The notes under the pieces: generated by a model
The model's database searches: none
Told to the model about the DNA's origin: nothing
What the model saw: only the letters and a program-made list of their open reading frames with translations
NCBI RefSeq assembly: GCF_014203535.1
Contig: NZ_JACHJI010000005.1
Span: 1-64,000 of the forward strand
Length of the DNA: 64,000 bases
Origin: Streptomyces griseomycini
Lineage (GTDB): Bacteria > Actinomycetota > Actinomycetes > Streptomycetales > Streptomycetaceae
Reading direction: 5' to 3'
Shown: positions 10,273 through 19,015 of the stretch, piece by piece
Layout of the letters: every line of letters begins with the position of its first letter
How positions within the stretch are numbered: the stretch's first letter is position 1
Translations under genes and position numbers: made by a program

Positions 10273-10736
10273 GCGGACGCCCGGAGAAGGGGGACACGGT
10301 CGAGGACTTCGCGCTGCCGGACGGGACGGGCACCGTCCGCCGGCTGTCCGAGCTGCTCGCCGACGGGCCGGTGGTGCTGTTCTTCTACCCCGCCGCGCTG
10401 AGCCCCGGCTGCACCGCGCAGGCCTGCCGCTTCCGCGACCTGGCCGCCGATTTCGCCGCGGTCGGCGCGCGGCCGGTGGGCGTCAGCGGGGACGCCGTCG
10501 AACGGCAGGCGGAGTTCGCCGGACGGCACGCCCTCGGCATGCCGCTGCTGTCCGACACCGACGGTTCGGTCCGCGAGCGGTTCGGCGTGAAGCGGGGGAT
10601 CTCCCTGGCGCCGACCAGGCGCGCCACGTTCGTCATCGGCCGGGACCGCACCGTCCTCGAGGTCGTGCGCAGCGAGCTGCGGATGAACGCGCACGCCGAC
10701 CGGGCGCTCGCCGCGCTCCGCGCCCACCGCGCCTGA
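10269..10736 (+). CDS. Peroxiredoxin (BCP/AhpC-TSA type)
   Basis: A 155-residue thiol peroxidase of the thioredoxin fold. VVLFFYPAALSPGCTAQACRFRD holds the peroxidatic Cys48 and a second Cys53 five residues on, as in BCP enzymes, which reduce H2O2 and organic peroxides with thioredoxin. Later signatures are GVSGDAVERQAEFA, LLSDTDGSVRERFGV and RATFVIGRDRTV. The usual PGFT/PGCT region reads LSPGCT, consistent with the class. GTG at 10269 overlaps the previous ORF's stop. Cytoplasmic; probably an antioxidant defence gene. Confidence 0.88.
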   Translation: MSGRPEKGDTVEDFALPDGTGTVRRLSELLADGPVVLFFYPAALSPGCTAQACRFRDLAADFAAVGARPVGVSGDAVERQAEFAGRHALGMPLLSDTDGSVRERFGVKRGISLAPTRRATFVIGRDRTVLEVVRSELRMNAHADRALAALRAHRA

Positions 10737-10796
10737 GACCGCCCGGGGCGCCCGGCCGCGGTTGAGACGGCGCGGCGACGGGATGATCCTGGACCA

Positions 10797-13136
10797 ATGG
10801 AGGACGCCTCCGCCGCGGTGGTCGTCGATGCCCGCGGCATCGTGACAGGGTGGAGCGAGGGTGCCCGGCGGCTGACCGGCTACCCGGCCGAGGAGGCCGT
10901 GGGGCGGGCCGCGCGGGAGCTGCTCGCCGAGGACGTGCCGCTCGGCACACCGCCCGTGCCGTCGGGCGCCGTGGTGCTGCGCCACCGCGACGGCCGGCTC
11001 CTACCGCTCCACCTGACGCTCTGCCCCGTGTCCGGTGCGGGGGGCGCACCGGGCGGGTACGTGATCACCGCCGAGCCCCCCGGCCCCGCCGAGAGCTCAC
11101 TGGCGGGACAGGCCTTCCAACAGGCGCCGACGGCGATGTCCGTCTTCGACACCGAGCGGCGCTTCCTGCGGCTCAACGATGCCGCCCGCGAGGCGATGGG
11201 CCTGCCCGAGGAGAACCTCCTCGGGCGGTTCTTCCTGGACACCGTGGGGCGGACCGAGCACACCCTGGGCATCGACCGGCAGCTGCGCCGCGTCGCCGAG
11301 ACCGGCGAGCCCCTGCACCACGAGAGCTTCGGCCGGGCGCCCTCCGACCCCCGCCTCCACGCATGGAAGGTGGAGATGTGGCCGGTCCGGAATCCCGCCG
11401 GCGAGGTCGTCGGCACCGCGATGGCGGGATCCGACAGCACCGAGCAGTACCGCGCCCGCCAGCGGCTGGCCCTGCTCAACGAGGCGTCCGCCGCCATCGG
11501 CACCACCCTGGACGTCGTCCGGACGGCCGAGGAGCTGGTGGAACTCCTGGTCCCGGCGTTCGCCGACTTCGCCGCCGTCGACCTGCCCGACTGGGCCCTC
11601 GGCGCCGAGGGCCCACCGGTTCTCCCGGACAGCGGGACCCCGCTGCGCCGCGTGGCGCACCGCTCCGCCGAGGAGGGCGCCCCCGGGACGGCCGTGCACC
11701 TCGGCCAGGCGGACGTCCACCCGCCCTTCTCCCCTCCCGCGCGGGCGCTGCGGGAGGGCAGGGCGGTGCTCGGGCGCGCCGGCGAGCCGGACTTCGACCG
11801 GTGGGTGCGCGAGCGCGGTGCGTCGCACCCGGCGGACGACGCCCCGGCCCCCGCCGGCGCCCACTCGCTGCTGGCCGTGCCGCTGCGCGCCCGCGGCACG
11901 ACGCTCGGCGTCGCGCTCGCCGTCCGCACCACCCACCCCGACGCGTACACCCCGGACGACACCGTCCTCGCCGAGGAACTCGCCGGCCGCGCCGCCGTCT
12001 GCGTCGACAACGCCCGCCGCTTCGCCCGCGAACGCACCACCGCGCTGACGCTCCAGCACAGCCTGCTGCCGCGGGGACTGCCCGGCCAGGCGGCCGTCGA
12101 GGTCGCCCACCGCTATCTGCCCTCCGGGTCGGCGGCCGGCATCGGCGGCGACTGGTTCGACGTCATCCCGCTGGCCGGCAGCCGGGTCGCCCTGGTCGTG
12201 GGCGACGTCGTCGGCCACGGCATCCCCTCCACGGCGGCCATGGGCCGGCTGTGCACGGCCGTGCGCACCCTCGCCGACGTGGACCTCCCGCCCGACGAGC
12301 TCCTCACGCACCTCGACGACCTGGTCACCCATCTCGCCACCGGCGACCGGGACGACGTCGGCGAACTCGGCGCGACCTGCCTGTACGCCGTCTACGACCC
12401 CGTCTCGCGCCGGCTGACCGCGGCCTCCGCCGGACATCCCGCCCCCGCTCTCCTGCCGCCCGGCGGCGTGTGCCGGCCCGTCCCCCTGAGCGCGGGGCCG
12501 CCCCTGGGCGTCGGAGGGCTGCCGTTCGAGGCGACGGAGCTCCAGCTGCCCGAGGGCTCCGTCGTCGCCCTCTACACCGACGGCCTCGTCGGGGGCCCCG
12601 ACCGCGACGTCGACCACGCCGTCGACGAGCTGTGCCGTGTCCTGGCGGTGCCCGCCGACTCGCTGGACTCCCTGTGCGACAGCGTGCTGAAGGCCGTACC
12701 GCCGGAGGAGCCCGGCGACGACGTGGCCCTGCTGCTGGCGCGCACCCGGGCGCTCGGCGCCGAGCAGGTGGCCACGCGGGACGTGCCGTCGGACCCCGCC
12801 GAGGTGCCCGCCGCCCGGCAGTGGGCCACCGAGCGGCTGACCGCGTGGGGACTGGACGAGGTCGCCTTCGTCACCGAACTCGTCGTCAGCGAGCTGGTCA
12901 CCAACGCCATCCGGTACGGCGTACCCCCCGTCCAGCTGCGGCTGATCCGCGACCGCACCCTGATCTGCGAGGTCGCCGACGCCAGCTCCACCTCACCGCA
13001 CCTGCGCCGGGCCCACGCCTACGACGAGGGCGGCCGCGGCCTGCTGCTGGTGGCCCAGCTCACCCAGCGCTGGGGCAGCCGCCAGACCGGCGGCGGCAAG
13101 ACGATCTGGGCGGAGCAGCCGTTGCCGGACGGGTGA
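10797..13136 (+). CDS. PAS-PAS-GAF-SpoIIE phosphatase-HATPase signalling protein
   Basis: A 779-residue cytoplasmic sensor of the partner-switching type. Domain order: PAS (about 5-90, VVVDARGIVTGWSEGARRLTGY), second PAS (105-215, FQQAPTAMSVFDTERRFLRLN), GAF (225-410), PP2C/SpoIIE phosphatase (415-640; GIGGDWFDVIPL, VGDVVGHGI, LYTDGLV, GDDVALLL) and a C-terminal HATPase_c (655-775; ELVVSELVTNAIRYG, DEGGRGLLLVAQL). The phosphatase half dephosphorylates anti-anti-sigma factors and the kinase half can rephosphorylate them. Metal-binding Asp residues are present. It stands alone between a peroxiredoxin and an aldo/keto reductase; redox or light input through PAS is possible but no cofactor residue is evident. 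Confidence 0.9.
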   Translation: MEDASAAVVVDARGIVTGWSEGARRLTGYPAEEAVGRAARELLAEDVPLGTPPVPSGAVVLRHRDGRLLPLHLTLCPVSGAGGAPGGYVITAEPPGPAESSLAGQAFQQAPTAMSVFDTERRFLRLNDAAREAMGLPEENLLGRFFLDTVGRTEHTLGIDRQLRRVAETGEPLHHESFGRAPSDPRLHAWKVEMWPVRNPAGEVVGTAMAGSDSTEQYRARQRLALLNEASAAIGTTLDVVRTAEELVELLVPAFADFAAVDLPDWALGAEGPPVLPDSGTPLRRVAHRSAEEGAPGTAVHLGQADVHPPFSPPARALREGRAVLGRAGEPDFDRWVRERGASHPADDAPAPAGAHSLLAVPLRARGTTLGVALAVRTTHPDAYTPDDTVLAEELAGRAAVCVDNARRFARERTTALTLQHSLLPRGLPGQAAVEVAHRYLPSGSAAGIGGDWFDVIPLAGSRVALVVGDVVGHGIPSTAAMGRLCTAVRTLADVDLPPDELLTHLDDLVTHLATGDRDDVGELGATCLYAVYDPVSRRLTAASAGHPAPALLPPGGVCRPVPLSAGPPLGVGGLPFEATELQLPEGSVVALYTDGLVGGPDRDVDHAVDELCRVLAVPADSLDSLCDSVLKAVPPEEPGDDVALLLARTRALGAEQVATRDVPSDPAEVPAARQWATERLTAWGLDEVAFVTELVVSELVTNAIRYGVPPVQLRLIRDRTLICEVADASSTSPHLRRAHAYDEGGRGLLLVAQLTQRWGSRQTGGGKTIWAEQPLPDG

Positions 13137-13152
13137 TCCCCCGCCCACCCGG

Positions 13153-13983
13153 TCAGAACTCCTCGTGCGCCTCCGGATCCCCGCCGATCCGCCGGTGGGC
13201 GCGGTCGGCGATCGTCCGCATCTGGGCGGCGTCCAGCTCGAACCCGAAGACGTCGAGGTTCGCGCGCTGCCGTCCGGGGTCCGACGACTTGGGGACGGGG
13301 AGCGCGCCGAGCTGGATGTGCCAGCGCAGCACCGCCTGGGCCGGGGTGACCCCGTGGGCCTCCGCGACGGCGGCGACGGCCAGGTCGTCCAGGAGCTTCG
13401 AGCCCCGGCCGAGCGGGCTCCAGCTCTCGGTGAGCACGCCCTTGTCCGCGTGGTAGGCGCGCAGTTCCTCCTGGGGGAAGAAGGGGTGCAGCTCGACCTG
13501 GTTGACCGAGGGCAGCACGCCGGTCTCCTCCTCCAGCCGCTCGATGTGGGCGGGCGTGAAGTTGGAGACGCCGATCGACCGGACGAGCCCGTCGTCGCGC
13601 AGCTTGATCATGGCCTTCCAGGAGTCGACGTACCGGTCGACGCGGGGGAGCGGCCAGTGGATCAGGTAGAGGTCGACGTACTCCAGGCCGAGCCGGGCGC
13701 GGGACTCCTCGAAGGAGGCGAGGGTCTCCTCGTGGCCGTGGTGCCGGCCCGGGAGCTTCGTCGTCACGACGATCTCCTCGCGCGGGACGCCGGCGCGGGC
13801 CACGGCACGGCCGACGCCGGTCTCGTTGCGGTAGTTGGCCGCCGTGTCGAGGAGGCGGTAGCCCGTCTCCAGGGCCGTGGTCACCGCGCGCTCCGCCTCG
13901 GCGTCGTCCATCGGCCAGGTGCCCAGGCCCAGGGCGGGGAGCGTCGTACCGTCGTTGAGGGTGTGGGTCGGGATGCTGATCAC
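13153..13983 (-). CDS. Aldo/keto reductase (2,5-diketogluconate reductase-like)
   Basis: A 276-residue NADPH-dependent carbonyl reductase with a TIM barrel. The catalytic tetrad is visible: Asp and Tyr in RLLDTAANYRNE, Lys in VTTKLPG, His in YLIHWP. GVSNFTPAHIERL and VNQVELHPFF are standard family signatures, and PVPKSSDPGR is the NADP site. GTG at 13983 with GGGAAGG ahead gives the family N-terminus ISIPTHTLNDGTTLPALGLG. Substrate unknown. It is divergent from a TauD-type dioxygenase, with palindromes between. Confidence 0.9.
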   Translation of the reverse strand: MISIPTHTLNDGTTLPALGLGTWPMDDAEAERAVTTALETGYRLLDTAANYRNETGVGRAVARAGVPREEIVVTTKLPGRHHGHEETLASFEESRARLGLEYVDLYLIHWPLPRVDRYVDSWKAMIKLRDDGLVRSIGVSNFTPAHIERLEEETGVLPSVNQVELHPFFPQEELRAYHADKGVLTESWSPLGRGSKLLDDLAVAAVAEAHGVTPAQAVLRWHIQLGALPVPKSSDPGRQRANLDVFGFELDAAQMRTIADRAHRRIGGDPEAHEEF

Positions 13984-14067
13984 GACGAGGCCTTCCCGTT
14001 GACAGTGTCGTGCGTCCAGCCTCGGGGACGCGGTGGGAACGATCAAGCGGACGGACGGCTGTGCGGA

Positions 14068-14083
14068 CCGGCCGTACGGCCGG
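14068..14083. promoter_or_regulatory. 16-bp perfect palindrome in divergent promoter region
   Basis: CCGGCCGTACGGCCGG, centred 85-92 bases upstream of the aldo/keto reductase start. It shares the CCGTACGG-type core (CCGTACGG) with the inverted repeat at 14159, so both could bind one regulator. Confidence 0.45.
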
Positions 14084-14158
14084 CCTCCCGCCGGCGCCGC
14101 TCCGTGACGCCCTGTCGCCACGGCGCCGTATCGCTGCCACGATCTTCCCGGGGAGCCG

Positions 14159-14182
14159 GTCCGTACGGGGGGCCGTACGGAC
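14159..14182. promoter_or_regulatory. Inverted repeat GTCCGTACGG-N4-CCGTACGGAC before the dioxygenase
   Basis: Two perfect 10-base arms with a GGGG spacer, 28 bases before the ATG at 14211. Each arm also contains the self-complementary CCGTACGG. This is a good operator candidate for the dioxygenase gene. Confidence 0.5.
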
Positions 14183-14210
14183 GACGACGGAGCGGACGGA
14201 GCGGACACGC

Positions 14211-15188
14211 ATGACGACGGACAGGGACCGCGCGGCGGACGGGGAGCAGCGGGCCGCGGCGGTGGAGGTGCGTCCGGTCGCCGGGCACATCGGCGCCGAG
14301 GCCACCGGAGTCGACCTCGCCGGTGAGCTCGACGACGCCGTGGTCGCCGCGATCAGGACGGCGGTGCTGCGCTGGAAGGTGGTGTTCTTCCGCGGGCAGC
14401 GCCTCGACCACGCCGGACACGTGGCGCTGGCGCGCCGGTTCGGCGAACCGGTCGTGCTGCCCCGGCGCGGCAAGGCCTCCCCGCCGGACTTCCCCGAGAT
14501 CGAGACGACCGCCGACCGGCTGGAGCTCGGCGGGCGGTTCGGCATGGAGCACGACGAATGGCTGCGGCGCCGGCGCCACACCCTCCTGCGCGGCTGGCAC
14601 TGCGACCACGGCGCCCGCGTCGACCCGCCCGCCGCGACGATCCTGCGCGCCGAGACCGTTCCGCCCTACGGCGGTGACACCACCTGGTCGAACCTGGCCG
14701 CGGCCTACGCCGGACTGTCCGCCCCGGTACGGGAGTTCGCCGACCGGCTGCGCGCCGAGCACCGGCTGGGAGTCGGCTACCAGCCCCGGCCCGGCGACGA
14801 CGCCTACGTGCGCCACCTGCTGGTCCGTCAGACCGCCTCCGAGCACCCGCTGGTGCGCGTCCACCCGGAGACCGGTGAGCGGGTGCTGTTCGTCAACGGC
14901 TACTACGTCGAGCAGATCTCCGGCCTGTCCCGGCCGGAGAGCGCGGCCGTCCTGCAGATGCTGCTGGAGCAGGCGACCCGGCCCGAGTACACCGTGCGGT
15001 TCCGCTGGGAGCCGGGCAGCGTGGCGTTCTGGGACAACCGGGCCACCATCCACCTGGCCCCGGGCGACACCGCCCACCTCGACCACCCGCGGATCATGCA
15101 CCGGGTGATGCTCGCCGGCGACGTGCCGGTCGGCGTCGACGGCCGCCCCTCGAAGCCTCTCGCCGGCACCGCACCGGGACGCTGGTGA
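14211..15188 (+). CDS. TauD/TfdA-family Fe(II)/2-oxoglutarate dioxygenase
   Basis: A 325-residue oxygenase. The Fe(II)-binding HxD is in GWHCDHGARVDPPAA, followed by the class pattern ILRAETVPPYGGDTTWSNLAAAY; VAFWDNRATIHLAP and the distal His in RIMHRVMLAGD complete the facial triad and 2-oxoglutarate Arg region. Members hydroxylate taurine, alkyl sulfonates, sulfate esters or 2,4-D; the substrate here is unknown. ATG at 14211 is preceded by a GGACGGAGCGGA purine run. It is divergent from the aldo/keto reductase, and two related palindromes lie between them. Confidence 0.88.
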   Translation: MTTDRDRAADGEQRAAAVEVRPVAGHIGAEATGVDLAGELDDAVVAAIRTAVLRWKVVFFRGQRLDHAGHVALARRFGEPVVLPRRGKASPPDFPEIETTADRLELGGRFGMEHDEWLRRRRHTLLRGWHCDHGARVDPPAATILRAETVPPYGGDTTWSNLAAAYAGLSAPVREFADRLRAEHRLGVGYQPRPGDDAYVRHLLVRQTASEHPLVRVHPETGERVLFVNGYYVEQISGLSRPESAAVLQMLLEQATRPEYTVRFRWEPGSVAFWDNRATIHLAPGDTAHLDHPRIMHRVMLAGDVPVGVDGRPSKPLAGTAPGRW

Positions 15189-15287
15189 CCGGCAGCGCTC
15201 CGGGGCGCAGGTGACCGGTCGGGCCCGTGCGCCCGGGCGCGAGCCGCCGCCGTGCCGGACCGGGTGCGGCCGTGCCCGGCCCGGCGC

Positions 15288-15908
15288 CTACTCGAACCGC
15301 GTGATGTCACCGGCGCCGCGCCGCACGATCTCCGCCTCGCCGCCCGAGAAGTCGACCACCGTCGTCGGTTCGGTGCCGCAGTCGCCGGAGTCGAGCACCG
15401 CGTCCACCACGTGGTCGAGCCGGTCCTTGATCTCCCAGCCCTGGGTCATCGGCTCGTCCTCGCCGGGCAGCAGCAGGGTGCTGGACAGCAGGGGCTCACC
15501 GAGCTCCGCGAGCAGGGCCTGGGTGACGACGTGGTCGGGGATGCGCACGCCGACCGTCTTCTTCTTCGGGTGCTGCAGCATGCGGGGCACCTCCTTCGTC
15601 GCCGGCAGGATGAACGTGTAGCTGCCCGGGGTCGACGCCTTGACCGCGCGGAACACGTCGTTGTCGATCCGTACGAACTGGCCGAGCTGCGCGAAGTCCC
15701 GGCACATGAGGGTGAAGTGGTGCCGGTCGTCCAGCTTGCGGATCGTGCGGATCCGGTCGATGCCGTCGCGGCTGCCCAGACGGCAGCCGAGTGCGTAGCA
15801 CGAGTCCGTGGGGTACGCGATCAGGGCGTCGGAGCGGATGCCGTCGGCGACCTGGGCGATGGTGCGCGGTTGGGGATTGTCGGGGTGCACGTCGAAGTAC
15901 TTCGCCAT
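15288..15908 (-). CDS. YrdC/Sua5 (YciO-like) threonylcarbamoyl-AMP synthase family
   Basis: A 206-residue protein. YrdC-domain enzymes make threonylcarbamoyl-AMP for the tRNA t6A37 modification. Motifs include IAYPTDSCYALGC, KLDDRHHFTLMCRD, the lysine-rich KKKTVGVRIPDH and LLSSTLLLPGEDEPM. The short length and sequence are nearer to YciO than to the essential TsaC/Sua5, so the housekeeping role is not certain. Start ATG at 15908, with only a weak CGGTGA ahead. It converges with the dioxygenase and is divergent from the PucR-like regulator. Confidence 0.85.
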   Translation of the reverse strand: MAKYFDVHPDNPQPRTIAQVADGIRSDALIAYPTDSCYALGCRLGSRDGIDRIRTIRKLDDRHHFTLMCRDFAQLGQFVRIDNDVFRAVKASTPGSYTFILPATKEVPRMLQHPKKKTVGVRIPDHVVTQALLAELGEPLLSSTLLLPGEDEPMTQGWEIKDRLDHVVDAVLDSGDCGTEPTTVVDFSGGEAEIVRRGAGDITRFE

Positions 15909-16077
15909 TCACCGAGCTTATGCCGCCCGTGCGGGACACCCGCACGCACCGGACCGTACACGCCGGACCGTGCCACCGCTCCGGGGCGGGCGCCCGCGCG
16001 GCCTGAGCTCCGCGCGCGGGTGGGGTAACGTCCCTGACCTGGGCCGGGGACGGCGGACGAGCGAGGGGAAGGCCGAG

Positions 16078-17583
16078 GTGACAGGCGGCGGCATCCGGAG
16101 GACGGAGACGGCGGTCGGGGAGCCCCCGACGTGGGCTCAGGAACTGCTCGAGCACCTGCGGCCGACCGGGCGGGACGTCCGCAGGCTCGTCGACTGGCTG
16201 GCCGCCACCGCGCAGGCGGCGGTGTCCCTCCAGGACTCCGCGGGCACGCTCGTCGCCGGGACCCGGCTGCCGCTGGACGAGGCGCCGGTCGCCGACATCA
16301 CCTCCGGCCGGATCGCCTCCGCCGCCTGGGAGGGGGAGGGACGCCACCTGCGCCTGGTGAAGGTCGCGCACCCCTCGCGGATCTGTGTCCTGGCCGTCTC
16401 CCGCGACGTCCCCTTCGACCGGAACACCTCCGACGTCGTCACGCACACCGCCCAGGTGATCGAACTCCTGCTGGCGGCGCACGAGTCCACCGCGGCCGGG
16501 CACCGGCTCCGGCGGGCCACCGCCGATCTGCGGCTGGCGATCCTGCAGCTGCTGATGGTCGAGGACACCGTCGCGGCCCGCCGGGTCGCCGCGGGACTCT
16601 GGCCGGGCCTGCTCGACGCCGACACGGCGTGCGTCTACGTCGTCGAGTCCGACCCGGGCCGGCGCGACCGGCTCGTGGAGGAGTGCCTGGACACCACGGG
16701 GGAGGAGGCGCTGGTCGTGCGGTGCCCGGCCATGGACGGACACGTGATCGTCGTCAGTCCCCGCGAGGCCACCGCCGGCGAGCTGCGGTCGCTGGTCGAA
16801 CGGCACCCGGACACCTTCCTCGGCGGCAGTGCCCGGCAGAGCCTCGCCCGGACCGCCACCGCCTACGGGCAGGCCGTCAGCGCGCTCGCGGTGGCGCACT
16901 TCCGGACGGACAAGACGGCCGTGTACGCCGAGCGCACCCATCCCGAGCGGCTGGTCGACCCGGCGGCGCTGCGCGGCTGGACGGCCCGGGTGCTGCGCCC
17001 GCTCGACGCGCTGCCGCACCACACCCGCGCCGAACTCCTCGCCACCACCCGCCTCGGCCTGGAGTTCACCGCCGTCAACACGGCCAAGGTGCTCGGCGTG
17101 AGCCGCAACACCGTGCGCGCCCGCATGGAACGCGTCGAGGTCATGCTCGGCACCGACTTCGACGACCTCACCGCCCGTGCGGTCGTGCACCTGGCACTGC
17201 ACACCCAGGTCAACCTCCTGGACGGGCAGGCGGGTGCCGACCCCGGAACGGCCTCCCCGTGCCTCGCCGACCTGCTGGCCGGCCCCGCCGTGCGTGCCTG
17301 GGCGCAGGACCTGCTGGACCGGCTGAACCGGGACACCCGGAACCTGCGCCGCACCCTGCGCACCTGGATCGCCGCCGGAGGCAACGCCGAACGGGCCGCG
17401 CAGGCCCTGGGAGTCCACGCCCAGACCGTCCGCGAGCACGTGCGCGGCGCCGAACCGGTCCTCGAGCGCCAGCTCCTGGCGGCCGGGGCCGACCTGTACG
17501 AGGTCGTCCTGGCCCATCTGGCGGTGGGTGACCTGGAACAGCCGGTGCTCACGGGTGCGTCACAGGCGTCCCCACCTGCGTGA
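16078..17583 (+). CDS. PucR-like regulator with two C-terminal helix-turn-helix segments
   Basis: A 501-residue cytoplasmic regulator. The N-terminal part (about 20-160) looks GAF/PAS-like (AVSLQDSAGTLVAGTRLPLDE), the middle is a CdaR/GGDEF-like region, and the end has PucR-type HTH sequence FTAVNTAKVLGVSRNTVRARMERVE at about 335-360. A second similar unit, NAERAAQALGVHAQTVREHV, sits near 440-460, so the DNA-binding part is doubled. GTG at 16078 follows GAGGGGAAGG. PucR regulators often control purine or other catabolic genes; no such target is adjacent, so the regulon is unknown. Confidence 0.75.
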   Translation: MTGGGIRRTETAVGEPPTWAQELLEHLRPTGRDVRRLVDWLAATAQAAVSLQDSAGTLVAGTRLPLDEAPVADITSGRIASAAWEGEGRHLRLVKVAHPSRICVLAVSRDVPFDRNTSDVVTHTAQVIELLLAAHESTAAGHRLRRATADLRLAILQLLMVEDTVAARRVAAGLWPGLLDADTACVYVVESDPGRRDRLVEECLDTTGEEALVVRCPAMDGHVIVVSPREATAGELRSLVERHPDTFLGGSARQSLARTATAYGQAVSALAVAHFRTDKTAVYAERTHPERLVDPAALRGWTARVLRPLDALPHHTRAELLATTRLGLEFTAVNTAKVLGVSRNTVRARMERVEVMLGTDFDDLTARAVVHLALHTQVNLLDGQAGADPGTASPCLADLLAGPAVRAWAQDLLDRLNRDTRNLRRTLRTWIAAGGNAERAAQALGVHAQTVREHVRGAEPVLERQLLAAGADLYEVVLAHLAVGDLEQPVLTGASQASPPA

Positions 17584-17736
17584 ACGGCCGGTACCGGCCG
17601 GTTCTCCCCGCGCGCCGCACGGGACGAAACCGGGCCTTTCGGACTCAGTTGTGCACGGATGAGCCTTTCGGCCGCCGCAGCGAGCACCGGTGCGATACCC
17701 ACGCCGTCCCCGGTCCGCATAGGTTCGGGACATCGC

Positions 17737-17774
17737 GGGGGCACGACCGGAGCGGGGGACCGGTCGGTGCCCCC
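17737..17774 (+). terminator. Imperfect hairpin downstream of the PucR-like gene
   Basis: GGGGGCAC-GACCG pairs with CGGTC-G-GTGCCCCC, a 13-bp stem with one bulged base and an 11-base loop. It is 150 bases beyond the stop and has no T-run, so the terminator role is tentative. Confidence 0.4.
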
Positions 17775-17811
17775 GCCGCTTTCCGGCCACGCGGCCGCTC
17801 GCGTCGATGCT

Positions 17812-17836
17812 GTGTGCCCCCGGTGAGGGCGGGTAC
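17812..17836 (+). promoter_or_regulatory. SigB-type promoter GTGT-N15-GGGTAC
   Basis: Exact fit to the Streptomyces SigB/F/H pattern GNNT-N14-16-GGGTAY, about 87 bases before the ATG at 17923. It could place the small protein under the stress sigma factors, such as the one at 5397. Confidence 0.5.
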
Positions 17837-17922
17837 CCGGCCGACGCTGTGGAGGGCCGCCGTCCGGACATCGCGGATCGGGACGGCGGACCCGTGACGA
17901 GCACCGCGAACAGGAGGCCTCA

Positions 17923-18159
17923 ATGACCAGTGAGACGGAGACCGGCGGCGTGACCGGTACGCAGGACAAGGACTACAACCTGATCTGGTACGTCGAAGCG
18001 TGCCTGAGCAACGCGCTGCGCCTGGAGAGCTACATCCAGGACGCCGAGCGAGCCAAGGACACCGAGGTCGCCGACCTCTTCCGCAAGGCCCAGGCGGACA
18101 GCCGCAAGGGCGCCGAACTGGGCAAGGGGCTCCTGCGCGCACGCCTCAACGGCGGCTGA
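17923..18159 (+). CDS. Small conserved helical protein
   Basis: A 78-residue protein beginning MTSETETGGVTGTQDKDYNL after AGGAGG. The core, YVEACLSNALRLESYIQDAE then VADLFRKAQADSRKGAELGK, forms two long amphipathic helices, like half of a ferritin-like bundle, so it may dimerise. I know similar small Streptomyces proteins but no function. Acidic N-terminus, no membrane segment. A SigB-type promoter upstream suggests a stress role. Confidence 0.75.
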   Translation: MTSETETGGVTGTQDKDYNLIWYVEACLSNALRLESYIQDAERAKDTEVADLFRKAQADSRKGAELGKGLLRARLNGG

Positions 18160-18294
18160 GCACGCCGTTCCTCCGGGCCCGGCCACCGCGGACGGCGCGG
18201 TGGCCGGGCCTTCGCCGTCCCGGGGAGCGCGGGGCGCGGCGGGCGGGCGCTGCCCTGCCGGCCGGCAACCGGCCGTGCCCCGGGGGCGACGCCC

Positions 18295-18770
18295 GTGCCG
18301 CGGTCCGCCGTCGACGGCGCGGAACCGGCGTACGACGACGGGGGCCCGTGTGACCCGGAGGGCGTGTCCTGGTGTCCGTCCACGGCTGGACCGCCGACCG
18401 GCACCGCCGGGACCACCGGCCGGACCGCTCCTCCGCCGACCGCCGGGTGGTCCGCCCCGGCCTGCGCGGCCACGGCGGGAGCGATCACCCGGGCGGCCGC
18501 GCTCGCCCACCCCGAGCGGGTCGTACGCACGGTGCTGGCGGACTCCCCCGGCCGGATGACCCGCAGCCGGGGGGCGAGGGCCGCCGACCGGGCGGTGCGT
18601 CCGCGCCTGCGCGGCCACGCCCCGCGAGGCCGGCAAGACCCCGTACGCCGTGATGCGGGCCTGCGGCGTCCTCGACCGGAACGGCGGAACCCGCCGCGAC
18701 GCCGGACCGGTTCCTCTCCGGGTGGACGGCCGGGCGCGCCCGCGGGCGCGATTGCGGAGCGCGACCCGTC
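18295..18770 (+). pseudogene. Alpha/beta hydrolase, shattered by frameshifts and a deletion
   Basis: Pieces of one hydrolase lie in order but in different frames: VPRSAVDGAEPAYDDGGP from 18295, then VSVHGWTADRHR and VVRPGLRGHGGSDHPGG from 18372 (the oxyanion HGW and the DLRGHG region), then ALAHPERVVRTVLADSPGRMT near 18495-18560, then TPYAVMRACGVLDRNGG near 18640. The nucleophile elbow (GxSxG) is missing, so a deletion lies between the second and third pieces. No intact product is possible. Confidence 0.65.
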
Positions 18771-19015
18771 GGGTGCTCCGAGTCGCCGTCCCGTGTGATC
18801 CGCGGCAGCATGGCCCTCGTACGCACGCCACCGGCGAAGCGGGCGGCGCCCCCTGCGCGGGCCGCCGGCCCGGACTCCCCGCACGCGGACCGCCGTGGTG
18901 TGAGTGACGCGCGGCACCGGGTACCCGGGCTGTCCGCCACGACGGGCCGGCGGCCGGTACCGCACGTTCCGGCCCGCCCGCCACCAGCCATGAGCAGCCG
19001 AAGGAGCCCACGATC
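18771..19015. other. Catalase upstream region
   Basis: No gene is seen. A GGGTAC at 18919 with GTGT seventeen bases ahead is only a marginal SigB-type promoter for the catalase. Confidence 0.3.

Larger units (their letters stand above)
17584..17922. other. Intergenic region before the 78-residue protein
   Basis: About 340 bases without a gene. It holds a long imperfect hairpin (17737-17774) that may end the regulator transcript and a good SigB-type promoter (17812-17836) for the downstream gene. Confidence 0.5.

Noticed and set aside
18898..18924. GTGT-N17-GGGTAC as a SigB-type promoter of catalase
   Set aside because: Spacer is one base beyond the accepted 14-16 range; kept only as a marginal note.
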